Program-made: the position numbers and the translations under genes
The notes under the pieces: generated by a model
Seen by the model: the letters and a program-made list of their open reading frames with translations, nothing else
The model's database searches: none
Told to the model about the DNA's origin: nothing
Shown here: one piece after another, positions 23,497 to 34,381 of the stretch
Layout: every line of letters starts with the position of its first letter
Numbering within the stretch: position 1 is the first letter of the stretch
From: Tetracladium setigerum
Lineage: Eukaryota; Ascomycota; Leotiomycetes; Helotiales
Direction of reading: 5' to 3'
Length of the DNA stretch: 64,000 bases
Assembly: GCA_031472005.1 (NCBI GenBank)
Contig: PZJY01000006.1
Location: forward strand, 1,922,001-1,986,000

Positions 23497-25544
23497 ATGG
23501 AAGAAACTCAGGATGATTTCAAAGGCTTCGGTGAAGGGTTTGAAGGATTTCCAAAGCGGCTACCAGACGACTGTGTTGAATATTCTCTCTTTATCATCGA
23601 CGCCAAGCTCAAGACACCTAGAGAACGGCTGGCTAGGCTAGAATTAGTCCGTAAGGAAGCGTCGAAGTTGACTGAGAGTCTCTTGAAAGATTATATCTGG
23701 CAACGTGAAGGCTTTCTCTTGAAACTGGAGAATGAAAATGGTAAGCTAGACTCAAAAATTTGATCTAATAAAAGTTCACTAATTTGGAGCACAGGTTTGA
23801 TGCATTTGCGTGGCCTCACGAATTACGGTGATTCTGTAGAGGATGAGTGGCTTGTTGTTCACATTCTTCGAGAATTAAGCAAAGGATTCCCAGATCTGTG
23901 GATCAAGGTGGTTGATACGGATGGCGAGTTTCTCTTGATTGAGGCTGCAAACGCCTTGCCACGATGGTTGAATCCAGAAATTGCAGACAATCGGGTAAGA
24001 ACTAAAAGTAGAATCTTGGAATAAATATTTCATGTATCCAAAAAAGAAACTCTAACGTAGATCATAGGTATGGATTAATAACAACCAACTCCGTATCATA
24101 CCGCTTGCGGCATCGTCTCCCTCCTCGCCGAGTGCAATCCCAGCATCAAAAGCTCTTTCTTTCAACGAAGCACTTAAAACCATCGCTTCAAATCCAGATG
24201 TTATCTTCAACTCACCCATGATTGAAGAAGAAGCATTCTACCGAATCCGAAACTATCCAGCTCAAATATCCGCTTCGCTCCACCACGGCCTCATCACCAT
24301 CCCAAGAAAATTAGCCTACATCCTCCACCAACTCCCCTCCTCCATCGCCCCAGCAGTAGAAGCCTTTTATCTTCGCGACCCCATCTCCCTCAAACCCCTC
24401 CAAGCCGACCCAAAACCCTCATATTTCGCCCCACGGACCTCATAACAGTCTCAACACGTTTCACCAAAGTCCTCTTCGCTCAACTCAAAGCACAACAATT
24501 TTCACCACCCACAGCCTGGAAGGACCTAATCTCCCGGTCCGAACAAACAGTCAACAACGACAGTATAGCTGCAAAAACTTACGCCCAGCTTGAATTAGGC
24601 ATGAAAGTAACCTGCGGTTTCGAAATGCTCGTCGCAGATCCCAAGAATGGGGATGATCGTCGCGTACGCGAAATCGGTATCTTGCTCGATGAACTAACCC
24701 TTGAAGATGACTTCTCGACCCTACCAACAGACGCAGAGATTGCAGCTTGGGCCGATGTGAAGCGAGAAGACGATGAGAAATGGCTCGACATAAATTTTGA
24801 TGACTTCGAAAACGAGTTGCAGGGGAAGAATGGAAAGAAGAAGGATCAGACGAAGGGTGCATTTGGACCGGAGATGCCGTCGGGGTTTGGTGATGCGAAG
24901 ACGGAGAGTGATCTGAAAAAGATGGTGCAGAGATTTGAAGCCTTTCTGAACGATGATGAGGCTGGGTTGGATGGGGCGGAGGTTGATGATATGGATGTGG
25001 ATGATGATGATGATGATGACGATGGTAGCGACGACGACAGTGAAGATGAAGACAGGGAGGTTAGTTTTGATGAAGAGGAATTTGCGAAGATGATGAGGGA
25101 GATGATGGGATGCCTACGGCGGAGGACGAGGCAAAGTTGGCGGCAAAAGCTAAGAGTGCCGAAAAAGGCAAAGGAAAGCAAATCGAAGAGCTCGATACAG
25201 ATGACGACGAAGAAGAAGAAGAAGGAGAAGGAGAAGACGAGGAGACCAAGATCCGAGACGTGATGCAGCGGATGGAAGCGGAACTCAACGAATCCGGTGC
25301 TCTCAACCTCGATCCCACCATGATCAGTAAGCTCGCAGCACTGAAACCCAAGGGAAGCGACGACGACGAGTCCGAGGACAGCGATGATGGAGATGTTGAA
25401 ATCGATTTCAACCTGGCGAAGAATTTGTTGGAAAGTTTCAAAAGTCAAGGTGGCATGGCGGGACCGGCTGGGAATTTGCTGGGTATGATGGGAATGGGCC
25501 TTCCTCGTGATGAGGATGACAATAATAAGAAGAACACTCAATGA
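23497..25544 (+). CDS. ecdysoneless / SGT1 family regulatory protein, with two single-base frame losses
   Basis: Homologues (human ECD; fungal SGT1, Pfam SGT1/ecdysoneless, distinct from the SKP1 co-chaperone Sgt1) act in transcription and pre-mRNA splicing. Exons: 23497-23740, 23795-23994, 24068-25544. Landmarks are DDCVEYSLFIID at the start, DEWLVVHILRELSKGFPDLW, DTDGEFLLIEAANALPRWL, VWINNNQLRIIPL, AVEAFYLRDPISLKPLQ, ITVSTRFTKVLFAQL, and LGMKVTCGFEMLV. Very acidic segments with Asp runs follow (about 24990-25080), then the C-terminal DFNLAKNLLESFKSQGG. The frame changes near 24424-24431 (SYF to RPTDLITV) and again near 25107-25110 (EMMG to MPTAEDEAK). The three exons total 1921 nt; adding two bases gives 641 codons. 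Both breaks lie next to short homopolymers, so sequence error is the likeliest cause. Its 3' end faces the APH-like gene. Confidence 0.85.
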
Positions 25545-25783
25545 ACAAGACGACAGGAGAGAGGTAGCACAAACCAAAAACATTGCAAGAATGTCAATAA
25601 AAAAATTAGGTGACGAAGAAAGGATTCGTTGCTTCATTTCATTACATAAATACGGGTATCGAAATCTTTTCTATTTCATCCATGCCCATCCGCGAACGCC
25701 AACGCTTTTCCATGCTTTGTCGTCACTATATCGTACCCAGCCCTATTTTTATCATACCCCTTCTTCATCCAGGATCATACCAT

Positions 25784-27109
25784 TCATGCCTCGATCTTTC
25801 TCCTCTTCGAACACTCCTCTTCAAGCTGCTCTGTCGTATCCCTCGCTCTCTTCACCGCCTCACTCTCCCTCCCGTCAAGCTTTTCCAGTGCGGCCAGCGT
25901 ACTCGTCAACTTTCTCCTTCCCTCGTCCTCCCGTCTCCTCTGATCCGGATGCGGCCGATAAAACTCCGTCACAATACTGACAGCCGCACGGTAACACTGA
26001 TACAGCAATATCCTCACCCGTGCACCGTCCTGGTCCTCAATCACTTCTTCCCCGCCTTCTTGCCATCCCTCCGTAAAGCCATCAGATGGATCCTCAAAAC
26101 AGTTCGCTATCAATGGATCGCCGAAGACACCTTGACTCCAACTTCGGAGACCGGTTAGCTTTGTCTCGCTAAGCTCGGCCTTTGAGGGTGGTGATTTTGA
26201 AGAAGTTTGATGAGGTGGTGAAGATGGCCGTGGTGCTGCTGCTCGTTCGACCATCACGTTCGTGTCGTCGCCGAGATCGAGGATGACTAGTCTTGGAACC
26301 GTAACGGCATCCAAACGCGACGATAATCTCTTAAAGTGGGCACGAATCGTATCATAAGGCAAGGCAACAGCCATGTCTTCCCCATCACGCAGAATCCCTT
26401 CAAGCAGCGTATTAAACGCCTCAGACCACGTTCTCGAGTCCAGTCGTTCCTGGGTAGCGGGATCTGTAGGAGCGAATGGATCGACGAGGACGCGGTTCAC
26501 GAGACCAAACGTTCCTGATGGGGAGGTGAGGGAAGCAAGGGATCGAGCTACGAGGCCAAGTTGCTTGTCGACTGCCTTTCGCTCGGAAATGCTGAGGTAG
26601 ATGGAGAGAGAGGAGAGCGAGGAGCCGGCCACAGGTTCGAAGATGCTATATGGGTAGGCCATTTCTCGGTTATTGGAGGAGTGTTTGATTAGGGTTGGAA
26701 TTAGACGTGATAATATCGTTGGGCTGTGAGTTTTGGTGCATGATGATGATGTTGTTGGTGATGATGTTTTTGTTTTGGATGTTGTTGTGGTGGTTGAGTC
26801 TGAATTTCTCTCCGAGCTGGCGACGAAGTTGATAAGGGTTGCTTCAGACGAGAGGAGGGTTGCTTCATGTCTAAGCAGACGTACTGCAAGGCTTGGAGCA
26901 AAGGACAGTAAAAGCTGTCGATCATCTGACATGGTGAGAGTGTATAGTCTGGCGAGTTGAGGGGATACCAACTCCTCGACAGGACCTAGAGTTGAGTCTG
27001 GGAGGAGATGGCTAAGGAGTTCCCTCAGACGGCGGACTGGAACGGAGTACATGAGTGAGTTGAGCTGCGGCCGAGAAGGGACAGCTGTCCGTGAAGAGGA
27101 AGGAGACAT
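25784..27109 (-). CDS. aminoglycoside phosphotransferase (APH)-like kinase-fold protein, probably catalytically degenerate, about 441 aa
   Basis: One exon. The fold is suggested by the order of motifs. An N-lobe-like segment (LLRHEATLLSSEATLINFV) is followed by PYSIFEPVAGSSL. Then comes PRLVILDLGDDTNVMVE at the place of the catalytic loop, and TGLRSWSQGVFGDPLIA at the place of the magnesium-binding loop and the GDP motif usual in fungal APH proteins. The His of the usual catalytic HxD is Ile here, and the Asp expected in the magnesium loop is Ser, so kinase activity is doubtful. A low-complexity Ser/Thr/Lys insert (about residues 110-140) interrupts the N-lobe. The C-terminus is a charged coiled coil ending in KRRKIEA, a possible nuclear-localisation signal. 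The start at 27109 (MSPSSSRTAV) is preferred; an upstream in-frame ATG at 27244 is possible. Function unknown. Confidence 0.72.
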   Translation of the reverse strand: MSPSSSRTAVPSRPQLNSLMYSVPVRRLRELLSHLLPDSTLGPVEELVSPQLARLYTLTMSDDRQLLLSFAPSLAVRLLRHEATLLSSEATLINFVASSERNSDSTTTTTSKTKTSSPTTSSSCTKTHSPTILSRLIPTLIKHSSNNREMAYPYSIFEPVAGSSLSSLSIYLSISERKAVDKQLGLVARSLASLTSPSGTFGLVNRVLVDPFAPTDPATQERLDSRTWSEAFNTLLEGILRDGEDMAVALPYDTIRAHFKRLSSRLDAVTVPRLVILDLGDDTNVMVERAAAPRPSSPPHQTSSKSPPSKAELSETKLTGLRSWSQGVFGDPLIANCFEDPSDGFTEGWQEGGEEVIEDQDGARVRILLYQCYRAAVSIVTEFYRPHPDQRRREDEGRRKLTSTLAALEKLDGRESEAVKRARDTTEQLEEECSKRRKIEA

Positions 27110-27684
27110 GCCGAGGCGTCGAGGATGCACCAGCACCCAGGAAATATATGTGCAGGGCGTTTTCTTATGTATGATATAAACGAGACATATAGGCGGTGGA
27201 CTGGACGGCCGATTTGACGGGCCCGAGTAGTGACACGAGCGCAAGTGCGTGAGGTGGAAAAAGAAGGTTACGGGAGGAAAGTGGTGGCTGATTGAGACAA
27301 CGCTGTCGATCAGCTAAGTCCAGTGGCTAGCTAGTCTAGTCTCAGACGAAGGTAAAAGGGACCTCGAGTCTGGCGTTTGGTCCGTTTGGATGGTAATGAC
27401 GCGCAGCAATAGCCTTGGGCTGAACGCCGCCGAAAGATTTGAATGGGCGCGGAACTATCCAACCACCATAAGCATACCGTGGAGAAAATGTGTAGAGAAG
27501 TGGTAAGGGGAAGACTGGGCAGTGGACGATAGAGGGAAGGAGGATGTTGGAGGGGGTAGGGGAGATATGTAACGGACGAGCAAGGTCTGTCTATCTATCT
27601 ATTAGTGGGGGGGAGGAGGAGGAAGCAGGATGCTGATTACTCCGTATTCTCTCTCTTTCAGAGGCCGAAGTCGAAATGAAGCAT

Positions 27685-27702
27685 CAGCAGCAGCAGCAGC
27701 AG
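27685..27702. repeat. (CAG)6 microsatellite
   Basis: Six CAG units in a row in the intergenic tract upstream of the APH-like gene; no open frame with family resemblance covers them. Confidence 0.85.
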
Positions 27703-28523
27703 CATCCATCCATCAGCTTTGATGCGCGGCAAAGGCGAGACTAGCGTGGGGCATAAGCGAGAGGAAGCAAGCAAGCCGTTCTTGTTTTTCTGAACCCATA
27801 ATCCGAGGGTAATAATGGTAGCGAGTTAAAAAGAGCCAGACCGATTGGCGAGAGCTGGCGAACGTCGCCGCCGCTGGAAGCAAGAAGGTGGAGGAGGAGA
27901 GAGACTGGAGGAGGAGGAGGAGGGAAGGATGGGAGAGTCCATCCCGTGTCCCGTGCCAAACTGAAAGAGTCGGATGTTCAAGGGCCGCAAGTATTCTTCA
28001 TCTCCTTAATATGCATGTATGTACAGGCGGTACTGTACCTGGCGAACATGTTCGTTTGGCATGTAGCCGCCATTAATTATTTCGTATTTCGGCTACTTCA
28101 GCTGCTTTTGTTATGATTGATTGTGCCTCCCTTCCTGGTCTTGCTTCTCTGGAGGCATCTCCGAAGCGCGTTAGCGTCTCCCGTAGTTGGTACATCTTCG
28201 CGTACTGGACTGGCGATGTCTGGATGTATTATGATGATTGATTTACCTAGGTATGAGTGTGGTGGTGGTGGTCACTCGCCTGTTTTGCCTCCAAAGACGT
28301 GAGCTGGTCTCATGCTGGTCCCATGCAAAATCTCCTACTGGTCCCAGTAAGCGAATGTGCATGTGAAGAGTGGAGCCGCTTGGCAGCCCCTGGTCCCACA
28401 CACGGTCCACAAATTGCCCACCCCTGCACATGCATGGAATCTTGGGAGAAGCGAAGAAGAAGAAGCTCCCAAAAAGCGGATCCATCCATCCACCAACAAC
28501 ATATCCATCTATCCCGGAGTACG

Positions 28524-28544
28524 CGAGAGAGAGAGAGAGAGAGA
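28524..28544. repeat. (GA)n microsatellite
   Basis: Ten alternating GA units on the plus strand, part of a cluster of simple repeats between 27.6 and 29.3 kb. Confidence 0.85.
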
Positions 28545-28665
28545 AAAGTCAAAAGACTCGTTCTGCTTCACCCACCACGGGGACGACGGGAGTGGGTGTC
28601 AGTAGTGGGCGAAAGGGGCGGAGACATGTCATCATCGTTATTATTGTCATCGCACTGTGCCAATT

Positions 28666-28684
28666 CCTCCTCCTCCTCCTCCTC

Positions 28685-28720
<36 letters not shown>
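28666..28720. repeat. compound (CCT)n-(CTG)n microsatellite
   Basis: About eight CCT units run directly into about eleven CTG units. The tract produces poly-Leu and poly-Cys frames that should not be read as genes. It is the longest trinucleotide repeat in the window. Confidence 0.9.
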
Positions 28721-28722
<2 letters not shown>

Positions 28723-28754
28723 TGAATTATTGTTTCGTTGGGCTGAGGTCAGTC

Positions 28755-28774
28755 ACCACCACCACCACCACCAC
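28755..28774. repeat. (CAC)n microsatellite
   Basis: Six to seven CAC units 35 bases downstream of the compound CCT/CTG repeat; they give a spurious poly-His frame. Confidence 0.85.
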
Positions 28775-30299
28775 GCATCTTTGGGCTTGCCGTCTTACCT
28801 GCCTTTCTGTTTCGGATCCGGGGGACGATGTATGGGCCACGGGCCAGCTGATTCGCGGGTACAGTAGATGAGATGCTGATGTCTGCTTGATCGGAGCCGG
28901 GAACGCGTGAGAACTTCACAGTAGTCCAGTAAAGCAGTAGTGTAGTTGAAGCGTCCTCCGATCTGGCCTCGACGGTGTACTGTACGTACAGCAGCAGGCA
29001 GTACGAGGACTTCCATCACAGCCCTATGTGTCCCACGCAGGTACTGTACTTGGATCGGCTCACAAAGAAGCCGTGGTGACATGTCACTCACAGGTCACCA
29101 CCACCCCTTCCTTATCTTGTGCACCACCAGCACCTCCACATCGTGTTTGTCCTCTCGGAGACTCTCTCATCTCCTGATCTCAAAAGCCGCACCGCCGTAC
29201 TACTGTACTGTCTTGTCCAGTAGTAGGTAGTAGAAGAAGAAGAAGAGGGACCGCCCAACTTCGTACTGGCATTCTCCGGCGAACGGTGAGAGAGGGACAG
29301 AGAGAGAGAGAGTAAAACAAGGAAAGTCAATAAATCCCTGGAACCCGGGTCGAAAAGAGGCGCTCGTCAATTTTGTACCGATATGGTTAGCTGCTGCTGC
29401 TGCCCTCGCTCAGCAGCCCGATTGGCCCACCTTTAGCGAACTAGTGTCCATATTTGGGCAGCTCATTATTCGAAGGGGAGATCAAGGGATTCTTATTCGC
29501 AAAAGGAAGATGGGGAAGTTGGAATTCCGCATCTGCATTCTTCTGCAATACTGTAAATAATATCAATGTGGGCGCAAGGATAGGATCCTCGTCGCCAGGC
29601 AGCAGGATAAAGTGGCTTCTGAATGGTGGGCGGCCAGCGATGCATCCATCCATCATCTGTGAGGCTGCGGTGCCTGCGTGCTTGCTTGCTTGCGTGCTAT
29701 GCTGCTCTGCTCTCTGCTTTCTTCAACGAGCGAAAAGCATCGAGAGCTCCGCATCAGTACTGCTGCCCCGGTCCGCCAACCAATCATCGAGACAAGAGAA
29801 GAATATCTTTTTATTTGAGCAAATGGAAAAACAACAACATGCACAGGTTCATTGGTCCGAAACGGCAACCCAACCGAAAGCCCATGGGGAGCGGGAGGGA
29901 GCGGACAAACGGTTTGACACTGGATTTCGGATGATTTTATATTGCTCTCTCTCCAGTAATCTTCTCGCGACCCGAATAATTAGCATCTCTGGCCATTTGT
30001 CCTTTCCTCCTCTACCACAATCACGTGTGAGGGAAGGTTACTACTAAGAGTGTGCTTCATTATTAGTAGGAGCAGCTCAAGAAAAAGTCCTCTTGCTCGA
30101 AGGTTGTCTGTTGACGTATCGCAATTCAAACAAGCCATGGCCGTCGTGTCGACTGCTATTTTGAGCGCGCAGGTGCGACTTCGCTGCCAAATGAGATGTT
30201 CACGCTGCCGCGACGTGCATCCAAAATGGCTGGTCTCAACTGCGAGGGATAGATATGGCAAGAGAATGGCGGCGACGGCTTGCTTGCTGCTGGCAGCAC

Positions 30300-31806
30300 T
30301 CAGGCGTGCGAATTTGCTTCGGCTTCAACACGAGCTTCGTCTTCCACTACGCTTTCCTTGCTAGCTTCATGGAGGGCGGCTGCAGACGCCTTCTTGGGTT
30401 TGGGCGGCTTTGGGTACAGTTCGGCAAGATTGTATCTCTTGAGTGTCTCCCAGTCACTGCCCACAACACTAATGCCACAGATTGCCTGAGCAAGAGGTCA
30501 GCTATCGGAATGATGAATTCAAAAAGAGTGCATGCTGAGTACGGACAGTGTATATCTCAACTAGTATGACTTTATCCGGCGACGTGAGGTCGACTTTATG
30601 CACATCAGAGATTGAGGATGCTATCTGCTTGATGACAGTGTCGCGTTTGAGGGTATTGTGGGCACGAATAGTAGGCCGGATAGCGTACTACTTCCTGTCA
30701 GTGATGTTTTCTTATCAAGGCGTCCACTTTGCGCCTTGAAATCTGTGCATGTAAAAGCGGACGTGGATCACCAAAGATCGTTTGGGCTGGACGAATACGT
30801 ACCGAGGAAGATTTGGGGAGACTTTTTGTCGTGGCTTCGCTCTCGACTTTCGGTTCGCCAGCAGTCTCCGGCGTCGCAAGCTGGAAGTGTTGAGGCAGGA
30901 CAGTCGTCAGGAGATCCTCAAGCCCTTTTTCGGTGGCTTTTGCGATCAAAGTTGTCGGAGTCAGACGATTGACGTATCTCATTTTTCGAATATCAGGCTT
31001 TCCCACAACTTCTTCGACGATCCTCCGGACAAAATCTACTGGGTCCAGAGGAGCTCTTGTCTTGAAGAACATCACACATGGTATATCGAGATGAACATGC
31101 CTGAAAAGCTTTGGGGCTGTCTTCTGCTTCGAGACTTCTTTCAGGATGGATTTTTCGATGTCTTCGTCAGCTTCACCGTCCTCGTCATCATCCTCGTCTC
31201 CTATCCCGTTTGAAAGACCATAAAATCTCAGGGCACACTACAGGAAGGTCAATTAACGTCATCAGCCATGTCGGAGGCTTGGGGCGGGCTCACCTCTTCG
31301 AGCATTGCCAGGAGCTCCTCTGCGGCCCTTGACTCTTGGTTTTTGGCACAGGTTGCCCAGATCCCAACGTCACCGACTTCAATCTGTGCCTTTCCACGAA
31401 TCGACATTTTCTCTTTTTGATGTGGCGTTTGCCATTTTCCACCCGACCCTCCCTGAAGCAGAAGTCAGTTACTGATCTGGAGGTAGAGTGCAGCTTCTGC
31501 GCGAAGGGAGAAGGACGGTGAATTGAGATAGCACGAAACCGTTGAAAACTGGAAAAGCATGTCGGACCTGCTCCTCGATGACTCAATTCCATAGGACCAA
31601 CTTGGTTCATAGATCAAATGATCAATTTGGAGAACTTGTCACAGCAACGATATACTTGCTGGTTTCTCTCTCGCGCGCGCAGAATCTGAAACTGAAGAAC
31701 CTCAAAATGGCTCAGGAACGACACATGCTCATACCTTACTTCTCTTTGGGCCCCTTTGGTCACGACTATCACCACCTCCGTCTTTGCGCTTTTTTGAGTC
31801 GGCCAT
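30300..31806 (-). CDS. TAN1: THUMP-domain tRNA acetylation factor, TAN1/THUMPD1 family (five exons, 330 aa)
   Basis: TAN1 binds tRNA through its THUMP domain and works with the Kre33/NAT10 acetyltransferase to make N4-acetylcytidine at position 12 of Ser and Leu tRNAs. Exons on the minus strand: 31806-31735, 31452-31294, 31237-30803, 30687-30547, 30485-30300; total 993 nt, every exon a whole number of codons. Landmarks are the N-terminal basic MADSKKRKD, GKWQTPHQ, IEVGDVGIWATCAKNQESRA, an acidic DEDDDEDGEADED stretch, and the THUMP core VMFFKTRAPLDPVDFVRRIV / MRYVNRLTPTT / ATEKGLEDLL. After intron 4 come YAIRPTIRAHNTLKRD, HKVDLTSPDKVILVEIY and AICGISVVGSDWE. The last donor, GTCCGT, is unusual but gives the conserved join. 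Divergent from RasGAP. Confidence 0.92.
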
Positions 31807-34381
31807 ATCGTTTTGTTCAATGGCGACTGGTATGGTGTAAATATGAATTCGAAGGCTTGGATATTCTCGGTCGTGAAAAAGACCAAGCGAATCCGAGAGG
31901 TTGAAGCGGGTCTAGAGGTAGCTTACCTCATCCGGGTGTTCTAAAACAACTCGCTTATGATTGGCTCTTTGGAGGCCATGTCAACACAAAGGTCTTAGGT
32001 CAATCATCTTGAGATGCGGGTTTAGAACTCTAGAAAGTTGTCCAAATTGCTCAATATTAACATCTGCCAATGGATCAGCTTTTTGACGTCGGCACAGTAA
32101 GATTAAGTGACACTGCGTTGAAGAGATTGGTTTCACGGTACTGTAAGATGAGACGGTGTAAGTTCAAAGATATGTGTTCCTTGCGCCCCCCAAAAAAGAA
32201 CTTCTACAGGCAAAAATAATGATAATAAGAACGGGGTCAACGAAGATGACAAAAGAACAGCCTCTTGTGATCTGGGGACTCGGAAGAAAGAGGAAAACGA
32301 AATCCTGGCAATCGTGAGTCCCGTGCATAGACTACTGTTACGTCGTTAGAGAGCAGCAGCAGCATAAACCATTCCAAACACCATGAGAAACGGCAAGACG
32401 AATCAAGCCATAGTGACTCGATAGCTGTGACCTATTACTGTAGGCAGTGCCTGGATGCCTTGGGAGTTAATCGTAGCATTATAAGTTTCCTGTAGGGTGA
32501 ACAAGATAAGATCATTCGGAGCTTACAGTGGTACGGAATGATAGTTCATGATGTTGGAAAGAAGTGCCAAACGGATAAGTAGCTGCTAGCAAGCTTTGCA
32601 CAAGCTCCCGCCTGAAATAATTCAATGTCACGGGCAGTAGTAGGCAGTAGTAGTCTGCTCTTTCCATCCCAAAGTACCTTCGTTAGTCTTTGATTATTCT
32701 CGTCTTAACTCAAGTCTTGTAAGTTGCGACGAAAAGCTTGGGGGTCGAGTTGTGGCAAAGAATAAAATAATACAGTAAGAAACTGGCTACTCCGTATAAT
32801 GATGGCATGCACTCACTCACACACCCACGCATTATTCAGTTTGGGTCCTCGCTTGGACCCCCTCCCCTTTTTTCTCCATGATCGATGCCGCAAACAAGCT
32901 GGGCGTCTGCGCAGTCTAGTAAATCTTTCTCTGTCAGGCTCCTTTCAATCAAACGGATAGAATACCAGGGGCCCTGTGATGCATGAAGGGTTTGGCTTTA
33001 TTTTTACTTTCGCTATTTGTTTGCGCTGACCAGAAGCAGAAGCAGAAGCAGAAATCTGGAGTTGCCGAAATCTCCATCTCCACCTCCTTTTGACCCCTGA
33101 AACGTTGCCCGATCGGTCTCCCAAGTGTTTCACATCCCCGCTCGCTTGAGTCGGGCTTTTTGTAGCGCTCCTCGTCAGGTACTGGACTGTACGTACTGCT
33201 TGCTGCTGCACTTACTGTACGGAGTAGTCTGACATGAAGAGAGCAGGTACTCCTCTGTGGCCCAGTCTTGAGATTGATGTGAGTAATGGGATGAATCTTC
33301 TTCGGGGGAAACGGGACACAGATGGGATAAATAGCCAGGTGGGTGAGAGCAATAAATCTTATATCCCTTTCGAGAGCCAAAAGAGACAAAGCGGAAATTT
33401 GTGCCTCGGGGACACGCTGTTAGTAGATGTGCAGTGTGGGTAGAGATACAGTACCTACTGTACCGTACAGAGTCCATTTTCGATATGCCAAGGCGATACC
33501 AGGCCAGGAACCCGTTGTGATTGAACTTGAATCTTGATCTTCACCCACCACCACCACCACCACCACCCACCACAACATCCTCACAACTGCTACCACCATC
33601 CTCCTCTTCCCTTCCTCCCTCCCTTTTCCATATCATCTGCACTACTCGCCTCAAGCTCCAGCTGCACCAACTCCTCTGTCCTCAGCGTCACCAGTCGTTC
33701 TCTGGTCGTTGTTGGCGCCCGCCGCATCCCTCCCCGTCTTGGGCCGTTCAGGAACGATAACCGATTGATCACATCCCGCAAAACTCAGCTATATTATTGT
33801 GCCCTACCGCAACGCATCGCATCATTTCGCATCAACAGCCTCGTATTGTATGGATGTCTGCCAACCTGCTCGTCATCATTACCACGCGCTGTTCCTCTGC
33901 AGCAGAATCGGAGGGGATAGACACCTGAGCAAGGCTGTAAATTCTGCCTTCTGCGACGGAGTCTGCGATCCAGAAAACATAATTGCCACAACCGGCGTGG
34001 TGACAGAACATCCTCTTCGACGGCCCCTTCTCCATTCACCATCCATCGCAAACCCGAATCCAATCATCACCGTGTGTCTACACATCGATTCCATCGCTGG
34101 TCGACTATAAAACCGCGCAGAACCGAGTTATTACTGTTCACTCCCCACTCTGCGACCGCGCAATACAACATCTGCAACCTCATAGACCGCTCGCTCGAGA
34201 CTCAAAGAACTGTCACAGCAGAGCCTTCGCATACATTTCGGTCACGAGTGAATCCTTTCCGCGCACATTGGCGCAGCTATCGATTCTTTGTTCTCCAGAG
34301 CAGCCAACTCCTGCCTAAGGAAATACCACCTTGAGACAGGGCAAGGAACTCCATTCGCAGCCAGTAATAACGTCAATAAGT
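31807..34381. promoter_or_regulatory. long divergent regulatory region between TAN1 and RasGAP
   Basis: These 2.6 kb separate two divergent start codons. No ORF has a family motif. The RasGAP side (about 33.5-34.4 kb) is pyrimidine-rich, contains a CCA-repeat block at 33541-33573 and a TATAAAA-like word near 34107, and probably is a long 5' leader plus promoter. TACTCCGTA (32788-32796), its reverse complement (33218-33226), and several TACTGTAC words fall in the middle part. Confidence 0.5.
33541..33573. repeat. (CCA)n-rich microsatellite in the RasGAP upstream region
   Basis: An almost uninterrupted run of CCA/CAC units about 0.8 kb before the RasGAP start. It gives spurious poly-His and poly-Pro frames. 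Confidence 0.8.

Larger units (their letters stand above)
27110..30299. other. 3.2-kb gene-free, repeat-rich tract
   Basis: No ORF here has a recognisable family or a plausible spliced model. It contains CAG (27685-27702), GA (28524-28544), CCT/CTG (28666-28720) and CAC (28755-28774) tracts and another GA tract near 29299-29312. The word GTACTGTAC occurs at 28030, 28977 and 29041, and TACTCCGTA at 27638. The frames at 28257-28871 and 28370-28867 are translations of the microsatellites. The promoter of the APH-like gene lies at its left end and the TAN1 3' UTR at its right. Confidence 0.5.

Noticed and set aside
28257..28871. Open frames of about 165-204 codons with poly-His, poly-Leu and poly-Cys runs
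   Set aside because: They are translations of the CCT/CTG and CAC microsatellites; the flanking sequence has no family motif or splice-consistent structure.
29454..30047. 197-codon plus-strand open frame upstream of the TAN1 3' end
   Set aside because: No ATG at its start, mixed composition, no family resemblance; part of the repeat-rich tract.
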